A stretch of 61,076 nt of DNA. It comes from an uncultured Alphaproteobacteria bacterium. Its GTDB lineage: Bacteria > Pseudomonadota > Alphaproteobacteria > RF32 > CAG-239. Below, in pieces: positions 42,580-50,012 of the stretch. The position numbers were made by a program, and so were the translations under genes. Numbering within the stretch: the stretch's first letter is position 1; each line of letters begins with the position of its first letter. Location: assembly GCA_944390885.1 (NCBI GenBank), contig CALXRP010000011.1, positions 1 to 61,076 of the forward strand, given 5' to 3'. Under the pieces are notes generated by a model. That model searched no databases and was not told the DNA's origin. It worked only from the letters and a program-made list of their open reading frames with translations.

Positions 42580-42983
42580 TAATCTATAAATCCTTTGCTT
42601 GCTCTCAAGTTTGTTAAATACTTATAAATCTGAAATATACAATTTGCCATTTCGGAAGATTTTTTCCAATGAAGCTTTAATGTACGAACTTCTTGGTAGT
42701 AATCCGATGGCAATTTAGCTTTTCTTATATCTTCAGTTCCTTTCTCAATAGCATGTTCAATCATAGATAATTTATCTTGTATAAATTTATCATTAAAATT
42801 ATTACTAGACAAATGAATAATTCCACAATCAAAATAAGCGCAACATAAGCGTCTATTCAAAGAACCTGTTTCTGTAGATAAAACTTCTACAGCGTCTTCA
42901 AAGCGTTTAAGAATTCCATAGTCGCAAGGATCCTCATATATGCGTGCATTTTGAACATCTGATGATTGTTTATTGAGCGGCAT
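42579..42983 (-). CDS. Hypothetical protein directly after hsdM
   Basis: 134-residue helical protein, not recognised. It has several Cys residues (RRLCCAYFDCG near residues 44-54) and TPR-like helix pairs. Start at 42983, 4 bases after the hsdM stop; a longer frame from 43055 would overlap hsdM by 68 bp and has no RBS of its own. Coupled to the membrane-anchored gene that follows. Confidence 0.62.
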   Translation of the reverse strand: MPLNKQSSDVQNARIYEDPCDYGILKRFEDAVEVLSTETGSLNRRLCCAYFDCGIIHLSSNNFNDKFIQDKLSMIEHAIEKGTEDIRKAKLPSDYYQEVRTLKLHWKKSSEMANCIFQIYKYLTNLRASKGFID

Positions 42984-42987
42984 CTTC

Positions 42988-44496
42988 CTACATCTCCCAG
43001 CCGATTGCTTTGAGTTTTTCTTTGATTTCGTTTTGCAAGTGGTCGGACTGCTCAAACATATCTTTAAGCTCTGAGGTTAGCCGTTTCATTTTATCTTCAA
43101 AAGGTTCGCCATCGTCGGCTTGCTCCTCAATCCCCACATAGCGCCCAGGGGTTAAGATATAATCTTGTTTGGCAATATCTTCCGTGCTAGCTACTGCACA
43201 AAAGCCTTTAACATCTTCCAATTTTCCTTCTTGAAAGGCGGTAAAAGTGTCGGCAATCTTTTTGATGTCTTCATCCGTGAAATCACGATGTTTGCGGTCG
43301 GCCATATAACCCATTTTGCGTGCATCAATAAACAAAGTTTTGCCTTTTTGTGCTTTATCGCGGCTGATAAACCATAAAGTAACCGGAATAGTAACGCTAT
43401 AAAACAGTTGCGGCGGCAAAGCGACAATACCTTCAACCAAATCGGCTTCAATAATGCGTTTTCTGATTTCTCCTTCACCGCTGGTTTGAGTGGATAAAGC
43501 ACCGTTTGCCAAAACCAAACCGATTTTTCCTTTGGGTGCAAGGTGATAAATCATATGTTGAATCCATGCGTAGTTGGCATTTCCTGCCGGTGGAATACCA
43601 TATTTCCATCGCACGTCATCAAGCAATTTGTCTTGTCCCCAGTTGGAAAGGTTAAACGGCGGATTAGCCATAATAAAATCGGCTTTCAAGGTTGGGTGCA
43701 AGTCATTAAAAAATGTATCGGCTTGATAAGGACCAAAATCGGCATCAATTCCGCGTATAGCCATATTCATTTTAGCCATTTTCCAAGTATCGGCATTGGA
43801 TTCTTGTCCATATACGGAAATATGATTGCGATTGCCGCTGTGAGCTTGCAAAAATTTAACTGATTGAACAAACATTCCGCCCGAACCACAGCAAGGATCA
43901 TAAACACGGCAGTTATCAAAAGGTTTTAAGACTTCAACAATCGTTTTAACAATACTTGACGGTGTGTAAAATTCACCACCCTTGGTTCCTTCATAAGCGG
44001 CAAACTGAGCAATACAATATTCATAAGTGCGACCAAGTAAGTCTTTGTCTTCATCCGTACCGGACATATCTATATTATTTGTGAACAAATCCACCACATT
44101 ACCCAAAACGCGTTTATCTAAATCTTGATTAGCATAATTCTTGGGTAAAACATTTTTCAAAACTTTATTTTCATCTTCAATGGCGCGCATAGCTTCATCA
44201 ATCACTATTCCGATTTCCGGAGTGTGTGCCGCTGCGGCAATCATACTCCAACGAGCTTTTTCCGGCACAAAGAATATATTTTCTTCGGTGTAGGCATCTT
44301 TGTCATTTTCAAAACCATCGCCTTCAGCCACCAATTCTTGATAACGCTTTTCAAAAGCAAAAGAAATATAGCGCAAAAAGATCAGTCCGACGATTACTTT
44401 ACGATAATCTGCCGCCGGAATATGTCCCCAAAGCTCACAAGCTGCATCCCAAATTTGCTTTTCAAAACCAATGTTTGCGTTATTTTTACCCGCCAT
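42988..44496 (-). CDS. hsdM: Type I restriction enzyme M subunit (adenine methyltransferase)
   Basis: 502-residue N6-adenine methyltransferase of a type I system. The N-terminal helical HsdM_N domain (about 5-130) starts GFEKQIWDAACELWGH. The SAM motif is VYDPCCGSGGMFVQS (about 210-224) and the catalytic NPPF lies in FIMANPPFNLSNWG (about 290). Start at 44496 has GAGG at good spacing; an upstream in-frame ATG at 44589 lacks one. It heads the minus-strand operon ending with hsdR at 33626. GC content is higher than in the cargo genes. Confidence 0.95.
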   Translation of the reverse strand: MAGKNNANIGFEKQIWDAACELWGHIPAADYRKVIVGLIFLRYISFAFEKRYQELVAEGDGFENDKDAYTEENIFFVPEKARWSMIAAAAHTPEIGIVIDEAMRAIEDENKVLKNVLPKNYANQDLDKRVLGNVVDLFTNNIDMSGTDEDKDLLGRTYEYCIAQFAAYEGTKGGEFYTPSSIVKTIVEVLKPFDNCRVYDPCCGSGGMFVQSVKFLQAHSGNRNHISVYGQESNADTWKMAKMNMAIRGIDADFGPYQADTFFNDLHPTLKADFIMANPPFNLSNWGQDKLLDDVRWKYGIPPAGNANYAWIQHMIYHLAPKGKIGLVLANGALSTQTSGEGEIRKRIIEADLVEGIVALPPQLFYSVTIPVTLWFISRDKAQKGKTLFIDARKMGYMADRKHRDFTDEDIKKIADTFTAFQEGKLEDVKGFCAVASTEDIAKQDYILTPGRYVGIEEQADDGEPFEDKMKRLTSELKDMFEQSDHLQNEIKEKLKAIGWEM

Positions 44497-44696
44497 TACA
44501 ACCTCAATGTGAAATTTAGTTAAATTAAACTTATGAGATATATTAGCATGATATTTTCTACAATCAAGAAAGTTAGTGCCTTTTTGCAAAGTTTATTATT
44601 TGAAGCTTGATTAAACAGAGAGCAATATTCTTGTAAAAGTCGAAAAATGAAAAAAACAATAATTGACCAACTATCTGATTTTGCTTGATTTTGTGC

Positions 44697-44725
44697 TTGC
44701 AATTTATATTAGAATATGTTATAAT
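44697..44725 (+). promoter_or_regulatory. Sigma-70-type promoter
   Basis: TTGCAA (44697-44702), 17-bp spacer, TATAAT (44720-44725), upstream of a structured leader and the genes 44977-46700. Confidence 0.7.
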
Positions 44726-44846
44726 ATATTATATTTGAAGTTGAGTCGATTCGTTTTGACTTCAAATATAAATCACCAAAATTTAGGCCTCTATAGTCTG
44801 CTTTTTTCATCAGAGCGGATAAGGTCATTTTTGGTTGGAGGACGAT

Positions 44847-44963
44847 ATGTCAACAATAGCATACAAATTCAGAAATAAGTTTGTTATCGGGCATATCGTC
44901 TGTCTTAAATTTAACGTTTTATGGGCTTCAATCACTAGGATTGAGGCTCTTTTTTTATTTTAA
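44847..44963 (+). CDS. Possible 38-residue leader peptide
   Basis: Short ORF with GGAGG six bases before the ATG. The peptide begins MSTIAYKFRNKFVIGH and its last codons (EALFLF) are encoded by the terminator hairpin and T run. Its start can be sequestered by the GACGATATG/CATATCGTC stem. Translation through the terminator could prevent termination. Could also be fortuitous. Confidence 0.35.
   Translation: MSTIAYKFRNKFVIGHIVCLKFNVLWASITRIEALFLF
44924..44957 (+). terminator. Intrinsic terminator/attenuator
   Basis: GGCTTCAATC pairs with GATTGAGGCT (two wobble pairs) around ACTAG and is followed by CTTTTTTT. It lies only 20 bp before the next start codon, so read-through must be needed to express the downstream genes from the 44.7-kb promoter. 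Confidence 0.75.
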
Positions 44964-44976
44964 AGGAGTAAAAGCA

Positions 44977-45180
44977 ATGACCAATATAAAACACCCAGAG
45001 ATTACGGTTCAACTTTCGGGACAAGACGGTAATGCATTTATGATTTTGGGGATATGCAGAAGAGCTATGGAAAGAGCTCATCTCTCACAAGAAGAAATCG
45101 ACCAATTCATGAAAGAAGCTATGTCCGGGGACTACAATCATTTATTAGCCACAACGATGGCTTGGTTTGATGCTGAGTAA
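44977..45180 (+). CDS. Conserved small mobile-element protein
   Basis: 67-residue protein. The sequence HPEITVQLSGQDGNAFMILG near the start, then RRAMERA and MSGDYNHLLATTMAWF, fits a conserved small protein often found in integrative and conjugative elements and plasmids. Function unknown. Start at 44977 has AAAGGAG; longer frames upstream run through the terminator. Followed after 14 bp by the DUF3768 gene. Confidence 0.7.
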   Translation: MTNIKHPEITVQLSGQDGNAFMILGICRRAMERAHLSQEEIDQFMKEAMSGDYNHLLATTMAWFDAE

Positions 45181-45194
45181 AAAGGAGGTGCAAT

Positions 45195-45530
45195 ATGGAA
45201 AATAAAATTGATGTGAAAAAAATTGCAGCTCAAAACGACAAGTTCCGTAAGACTTTTGAAGGTGGTAAGGTGCTGTTGACTTGCGGTGTATCAGCTTTAC
45301 CACTGATGCAACAACAAGAGATTATGCAAAAAGTCAGAACCTTTGATAATTTTACCGAAGATAACGACCCGTATGGTGAACACGACTTTGGCTGTTTTGA
45401 ATATCGTGGACAACAAATCTTCTGGAAAATTGATATGTATGACTTGAATTATGAGTTTTATTCTCCGCAGCCTGATGATGAGACACAAACCAATCGTGTC
45501 TTAACCATTATGTTTGCGGAGGAGTATTAG
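45195..45530 (+). CDS. DUF3768 protein
   Basis: 111-residue protein. Segments GGKVLLTCGVSALP, DNDPYGEHDFGCFEYRGQQIFWKIDMYD and RVLTIMFAEEY match the DUF3768 family, which is largely alphaproteobacterial and carried on plasmids and integrative elements. Function unknown. AAAGGAGG precedes the start; the stop is 2 bp before the next gene. Confidence 0.82.
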   Translation: MENKIDVKKIAAQNDKFRKTFEGGKVLLTCGVSALPLMQQQEIMQKVRTFDNFTEDNDPYGEHDFGCFEYRGQQIFWKIDMYDLNYEFYSPQPDDETQTNRVLTIMFAEEY

Positions 45531-45532
45531 TC

Positions 45533-46144
45533 ATGGCATGGATAAAATCTCTAAAACAGGGAGACTGTGACTATTTTTGTTGTTTGTATTCAATTACTAA
45601 TGCTTTGTCTAAACTTGCGAGCTCAAAATTGGGATATAGAAGTCAAATCTATGTATTTAACCGGCTCTTGGAGAAATTGGTCTCAATCGGCGGGTTGCAA
45701 AATATTGAGAAAAAAGGTGTACCCTATACTAAAGCGGTTAAATTGCTCAAAACAACACAAAAAATACTTTTTGATAAGTATAAGTTAAAAATTGAGATAA
45801 GCGAGCCGTTTTATGGGCAAGAACCGGATATTGAAAAATTAAAAGCATTCTTAAAGGCCAAAAATACCGCAGTAATTCTTTCAATTAGCGAAAATGGTGG
45901 AATGAAGCATTGGAGTGTTTTGGATAAGATAAGTGCAAAGGAAGTCAGCTTTTATGACTCATGGGTGTACGATAAGGTAAAATTAAGAAATATTCCCCAA
46001 CCAAGCAAGTTGGATGATATTTTTATTATGAGTGTGCAAACTGAGTATACCCCCATTACACATAAAAAAACTGTGCAAACAACATCAAAAAACACATTTA
46101 TTGCACACCTGCGCAATGGGGTTATAAATGTCAATTTCACATAA
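45533..46144 (+). CDS. Cysteine-protease-like (C39/papain fold) protein
   Basis: 203-residue protein with a possible catalytic triad of a papain/C39-like fold. Cys lies in GDCDYFCCLYSITNAL (near residues 11-18), His in MKHWSVLDK (near 125) and Asp in FYDSWVY (near 141). The stretch between them is helical (about 19-75). The fold is used for peptide maturation, immunity or as a pseudo-enzyme. It sits 2 bp after DUF3768 and 13 bp before the resolvase, in one plus-strand unit. Alternative: an inactive adaptor, since the oxyanion residue is not clear. Confidence 0.5.
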   Translation: MAWIKSLKQGDCDYFCCLYSITNALSKLASSKLGYRSQIYVFNRLLEKLVSIGGLQNIEKKGVPYTKAVKLLKTTQKILFDKYKLKIEISEPFYGQEPDIEKLKAFLKAKNTAVILSISENGGMKHWSVLDKISAKEVSFYDSWVYDKVKLRNIPQPSKLDDIFIMSVQTEYTPITHKKTVQTTSKNTFIAHLRNGVINVNFT

Positions 46145-46157
46145 AGGAGTAAACAAT

Positions 46158-46700
46158 ATGATTTTTAACTACAAGAGAGTATCGACGACCGACCAAAACA
46201 CCGAACGACAGCTCTTAGATATTTCTTGCGACCGAGAGTATGTTGAAAAAATCAGTGGTAAAGATACCAACCGTCCTGAACTTCAAGCCATGTTGCTGAA
46301 TCTTCGTGCTGGAGATGTGGTAAACTGTCACTCTATGGACAGACTTGCCCGCAATACAAAAGACTTGTTAAATCTGGTTGAAGAAATAACCCACAAAGGA
46401 GCTAAGATTATTTTTCATAAAGAAAACTTGGCTTTTGCTCCCGACAAACAAGACCCATACCAAAAAATGATGATGACAATGTTAGGAGCGGTTGCAGAGC
46501 TTGAACGCAACCTTATATTAGAACGCCAGAGAGAAGGTATAGCTTTAGCCAGACTTAACGGTAAATATAAAGGCGGTCAGCCTAAACTAACCGCCAAACA
46601 AATTGAGGAAATAAAAGTGCTCATTACCAATCGTACTCCGATTACCCAAATCGCCAAACAATATGGTATATCCAGACGCACAGTGTATAATTATTTGTAA
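46158..46700 (+). CDS. Small serine recombinase (resolvase/invertase family)
   Basis: 180-residue resolvase/invertase. Catalytic Ser 9 in NYKRVSTTDQNTERQ, conserved Arg in DRLARNTKDLL (near 58), AELERNLILERQREGI (E helix) and a C-terminal HTH (TQIAKQYGISRRTVYNYL). Such enzymes resolve cointegrates, invert DNA or regulate mobile elements. Start at 46158 follows AAAGGAG. It converges with DUF927 and overlaps its end by 10 bp. No obvious res site found nearby. Confidence 0.9.
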   Translation: MIFNYKRVSTTDQNTERQLLDISCDREYVEKISGKDTNRPELQAMLLNLRAGDVVNCHSMDRLARNTKDLLNLVEEITHKGAKIIFHKENLAFAPDKQDPYQKMMMTMLGAVAELERNLILERQREGIALARLNGKYKGGQPKLTAKQIEEIKVLITNRTPITQIAKQYGISRRTVYNYL

Positions 46701-48412
46701 AGCCCCTCCTTTCGAAGTTTCTCCAAGTTAAGACAATGAAACTGTGGTCGCTCACCAAAATCTACAAAATCAACCTGTTTGTGTGCCAATACGCCTGATT
46801 CTTTCAAATATCGAGTCACTAAATCCGCTTGATATTGCGACTTAAAAATACTATCGAACTGTGATTTTCGAATGGCAATAAAGTGCCGACTGGAAAAAGA
46901 ATGCCGCAGGATCTTGAAACCAAAAGCCATTTTTTCATCATCACTGAACGTTTTGCCCTTCTTTTTTACTGTAACAAAATATTCCCTCTTAAGAGCTTTT
47001 TTCAATAGCTTTATTCCTTCTTTTTGCAACTCGCTATCCGTCTTATGTTGAGCCTGCACCTCTCCGCACAATAAGCGTATATGCTCCTTTAATTTTGATT
47101 TTTTCATTGGTAAAATTTCAAAATCAACAGCCAATAAACCGACAGCTTCCATAAAGGCAAATCGAGTTGCGATTCGCCCTTTTATATCTCCTTCATCAAG
47201 TTCCTGCTCTTCGAAAAATTTCTTCATGCACTTTTTTATGCGTTTTATGTATTTTTCAGGTTCTTTTAGGAATTCCTTTAAAAACTTTCGGGCTGGTGTT
47301 CCGTAATAAAGCCTAACATTTTCCTGCAGTTTTTCAGCTAATTCTGCAGAATTTTTGATTCCTTTGGGTAAACTCGTAAATGTGAAATAATCGGGATGAC
47401 GCAGAGCATAAATCTCAAAACACCGCACTTCACGCCCTTTCAACAATTTTACATTTCCCTCTTTTAAAATTTGTGTTATTGACTTTTCCCCAGAGCTTAA
47501 AACTGCTATCGTCCAATGACAATCAACCCGCGAAACACTTTTGGCATACGCAAATGATGCGATTTTTCCACTTCCATTCATCGCATTATAAACCATCTGC
47601 TGAAGCCTAGCTGGCTTATCACAAAACTTAGTCACTTCATCAAGAATAAACAAGGAGTCCGAAAACGATGAACATTTATCCATTAGCCCCACTGGAGTTA
47701 TATTCCACGATGGTAACGTATTTTTTTCTGCTTTACGGTACAGGCTCTGCCCGACAAGCTCTGTATTGGTTTTGCCCTTCGATGTTGAAGCCCAAATGTG
47801 AATCATAAACGATTCGATACCACAGGGCTTCATTGCAATCGCACCCAATCCCATACAAACAGTTAAAGTAAGAAGAGGAGAATGTTGAACATATATGCCA
47901 ATATTATCAACCCAATCTTTCAGTTTGCCGGAAGTTTCCATATTCTGACTGTAAACATTTGGATTTTCAACATACCGAATTTGCAAATCAGGATTTACTG
48001 CACCATACTGCTTATCTGGAGTGACATATACATAGGGCTGTTTATTTTTCCGAGCCAACTCATCATCCAACCAGCCAAGTTTTTCCACAAATAAAGCTTT
48101 TGCAGCATTGTTGCCCCTTTCTCGCAAAAAATCACACAAGATTTTTTCATCTTCTTTAAGAGGAATATTCGCATACCCATTACTCACAAGAAAACAAATT
48201 AGCTCCCGATTACTTAATAACAATGATGTAGGTATGACCTTTTTGACAATGTCCTTATACATTTTTCTAACAAAACTTATTTCATAAAAGGCTGCCCCAC
48301 TTGCAGTTAAACCATACAAACTCACATCAACATACGGAGCTATTGTCCGTAAACTGTTTGGTGCTTCTTCAATTTGAACACCATCTTCAAAATCGCTAAA
48401 AATTTTCACCAT
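46691..48412 (-). CDS. DUF927 domain ATPase (element replication/helicase-like)
   Basis: 573-residue protein with the DUF927 pattern: a GLTASGAAFYEISF start, KLGWLDDELARKNKQPYVYVTP, P-loop-like IHIWASTSKGKTNTELVG (near residue 205), Walker B SLFILDEVTKF (near 254) and GREVRCFEIYAL. DUF927 proteins are phage- and island-encoded, D5/helicase-like ATPases. Placed between rep and the resolvase, it probably serves replication or maintenance of the element. Confidence 0.8.
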   Translation of the reverse strand: MVKIFSDFEDGVQIEEAPNSLRTIAPYVDVSLYGLTASGAAFYEISFVRKMYKDIVKKVIPTSLLLSNRELICFLVSNGYANIPLKEDEKILCDFLRERGNNAAKALFVEKLGWLDDELARKNKQPYVYVTPDKQYGAVNPDLQIRYVENPNVYSQNMETSGKLKDWVDNIGIYVQHSPLLTLTVCMGLGAIAMKPCGIESFMIHIWASTSKGKTNTELVGQSLYRKAEKNTLPSWNITPVGLMDKCSSFSDSLFILDEVTKFCDKPARLQQMVYNAMNGSGKIASFAYAKSVSRVDCHWTIAVLSSGEKSITQILKEGNVKLLKGREVRCFEIYALRHPDYFTFTSLPKGIKNSAELAEKLQENVRLYYGTPARKFLKEFLKEPEKYIKRIKKCMKKFFEEQELDEGDIKGRIATRFAFMEAVGLLAVDFEILPMKKSKLKEHIRLLCGEVQAQHKTDSELQKEGIKLLKKALKREYFVTVKKKGKTFSDDEKMAFGFKILRHSFSSRHFIAIRKSQFDSIFKSQYQADLVTRYLKESGVLAHKQVDFVDFGERPQFHCLNLEKLRKEGLYK

Positions 48413-48433
48413 TTTTAAAATCCTTATAAAAGA

Positions 48434-48500
48434 CCTAGTTAACTAAGCCGTGAACAGTTATTGGAGAAGCAAGGACTTTCGGATACAACTGTTCACTACT
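48434..48500. other. Inverted-repeat cluster, candidate origin
   Basis: TAGTTAACTA palindrome (about 48436-48445), then a perfect 10-bp inverted repeat GTGAACAGTT (48450-48459) and AACTGTTCAC (48487-48496) with a 27-base loop. It lies between the rep gene stop and the DUF927 start, where a nick site of a rolling-circle-type Rep could be. No experimental basis; the sequence might instead bind a regulator. Confidence 0.4.
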
Positions 48501-48565
48501 TATATGAACAACCGATACCAACAACAAATTAGTATTACGGTATAAAAAAGATAAAATTTAGACCA

Positions 48566-49306
48566 TTAATCACCTCCTTTTTGGGAAATGTCGTGAATAA
48601 TCATCAAGTCTTGCGGGGTATTAGAAGACAAAAAAAGATACAGCTCTCTGCCTTGCTTATCACTCAAGGGGTAATGTTTTGTATAGTGACGTTTTTTTGC
48701 CAAATATCGGTAACGTTTTTCAAAATAAGCCGGTATTGTATAGTTAAGAGCCTTTCTTAGGTCAGAGTAGCTTTTTAATATCTTAGGATAGACCGGCCTG
48801 CTAACAGTACTATCACGAAAAAAAGATTTTTTCAGACATTCCATCAGTGGTTTTCGGTCATATACAGATACCAAGAAGTGAAAATGCTGACAAATATAGT
48901 TCCGCCCATTTTCATAATTCCAAGAGTAATCGACCCCGCCAACAAGTGGAATTTTATCAAAACCATACTGTTTGAGGCACTGTTCAAACCATTTCTTAAA
49001 ATCCCCCAATGTATCAACATTAACATCAACCGGCACCCGATTAATTGCTGAAATGTAATGTACAGGACATTGTTTTATCAGCTTTGTCCATACTGGCAGG
49101 TGTTCTTTAAGATAATTTAATCGAAACCGACGTAAACAGATAGAACAAGCCAATAAACGACACCGCTTACCTTTTCGGCACTGTTCTAATTTATCCGCCA
49201 AACGATGAAGTTTTTTACACTCACTGGCTCGGAACGCTTGAATTTTAATATCGTTACGATATTTAGCCTCTGACAGGGTTTCTATTTTCAACGGTTCACT
49301 ACTCAT
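48566..49306 (-). CDS. rep: HUH-type replication initiator-like protein
   Basis: 246-residue protein. The N-terminal zinc-binding-like segment CRKGKRCRLLACSICLRRFR (near residues 42-61) is followed by an HUH-like QHFHFLVSVYD near 133 (His-Phe-His) and a Tyr-bearing helix NYTIPAYFEKRY, all as in rolling-circle Rep/relaxase-type endonucleases. The start ATG overlaps the stop of the excisionase-like gene (ATGA). I infer it nicks DNA for replication or transfer of the excised element. Medium confidence in the family. Confidence 0.65.
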   Translation of the reverse strand: MSSEPLKIETLSEAKYRNDIKIQAFRASECKKLHRLADKLEQCRKGKRCRLLACSICLRRFRLNYLKEHLPVWTKLIKQCPVHYISAINRVPVDVNVDTLGDFKKWFEQCLKQYGFDKIPLVGGVDYSWNYENGRNYICQHFHFLVSVYDRKPLMECLKKSFFRDSTVSRPVYPKILKSYSDLRKALNYTIPAYFEKRYRYLAKKRHYTKHYPLSDKQGRELYLFLSSNTPQDLMIIHDISQKGGD

Positions 49307-49599
49307 CGTGTCTTTACCAATGACAAATAATCCAGTAAATCCTGTCCGACATAACGAATTGGAGCCTTTGTCCCTTTGCCAATCTTGACATATCGAGGCC
49401 CTTTTTTCTGCCATCGCAAATCACGCAATCGTGAAATTGATAGCCTCAAAATTGCTGAAACCTGCTTCGGTGTGTAAAGCTCTTGAGCTTTTATATCTGG
49501 CTTATTGCGTTTGACACGAACTAAAACTTGAACTGCTGTTTTAGGTTTTTCCAACGGTACACTATTATTTAAATGAAGTGTTGGTCGACTAATCGACAT
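49303..49599 (-). CDS. Helix-turn-helix excisionase-like protein
   Basis: 98-residue protein. The C-terminal 60 residues carry a MerR/AlpA-type winged helix: ELYTPKQVSAILRLSISRLRDLRW then KKGPRYVKIGK and IRYVGQDLLDYL. This is the usual DNA-binding module of excisionases and element regulators. Its stop overlaps the rep start by 4 bases, so they are coupled. A plausible ligand is the palindrome over the recombinase promoter or the inverted repeats in the 400-bp gap to its right. Confidence 0.82.
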   Translation of the reverse strand: MSISRPTLHLNNSVPLEKPKTAVQVLVRVKRNKPDIKAQELYTPKQVSAILRLSISRLRDLRWQKKGPRYVKIGKGTKAPIRYVGQDLLDYLSLVKTR

Positions 49600-49953
49600 T
49601 TATAACTCCTTTCATTGTGTTTTATTATTTTCTTCATTTGCATAGTAAAGGGTGAGGTAAAGCTTCAGTAGTCGGTCATAGATGGTCAGAGCTTTGTCGT
49701 CAGACAAAACTTCATTTGAGTACCATGACTTTATTATTTCCACTTTCTTCATTTCTACTATTTAGACAAAATTAACACGCAGCCACTTGACTGGGAAGAC
49801 AACTCATTTGTCTTCCAACGGTAAGAAAAACATAATGATTATTGGCTTGCAACTTGTCTTTTTACAATAAATACGGCAAGATTAATGGATAAAATCTAAT
49901 AATGTTAAACAATCGTTATAAATAACCAATAATCATAATTATAAATATACAAT

Positions 49954-49981
49954 TTGCTTGTTTTGTCTAAAACCATATAAT
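49954..49981 (+). promoter_or_regulatory. Promoter of the large serine recombinase
   Basis: TTGCTT (49954-49959), 16-bp spacer, TATAAT (49976-49981), 32 bp before the start codon. The -10 box lies inside a 26-bp palindrome. Confidence 0.6.
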
Positions 49982-49993
49982 ATTATGGTTTTA
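49968..49993. promoter_or_regulatory. 26-bp perfect palindrome over the -10 box
   Basis: TAAAACCATA-TAATAT-TATGGTTTTA reads the same on both strands apart from the AT centre, which is itself symmetric. It covers the -10 box of the recombinase promoter, as expected for an operator of a dimeric repressor. Confidence 0.7.
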
Positions 49994-50012
49994 AGTACTT
50001 GGGGATTTAGAA

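Larger units (their letters stand above)
44730..44976 (+). ncRNA. Structured leader with attenuator-like terminator
   Basis: About 245 bases of leader. A perfect 12-bp hairpin TATATTTGAAGT/ACTTCAAATATA (44730-44741 and 44759-44770) comes first. ACCAAAA can pair with TTTTTGGT over 60 bases. GACGATATG (44841-44849) pairs with CATATCGTC (44892-44900), hiding the start codon of a short leader ORF. An intrinsic terminator lies at 44924-44957. The RBS of the first real gene comes directly after the terminator. The arrangement looks like regulated attenuation. No known riboswitch family recognised. Confidence 0.55.
49600..50012. promoter_or_regulatory. Divergent control region between excisionase and recombinase
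   Basis: 413 bases without a gene. It holds a hairpin GGAAGACAA/TTGTCTTCC (49794-49802 and 49808-49816), a 14-bp imperfect inverted repeat ATAATGATTATTGG (49832-49845) with CCAATAATCATAAT (49926-49939, 13 of 14 matching), and the recombinase promoter with its palindrome. GACAA words recur several times. It fits a regulatory switch for integration and excision. Confidence 0.6.

Noticed and set aside
46158..46700. Phase-variable invertase acting on hsdS
   Set aside because: The small recombinase is an attractive candidate, but I find only direct, not inverted, hsdS repeats, so no invertible segment is supported.
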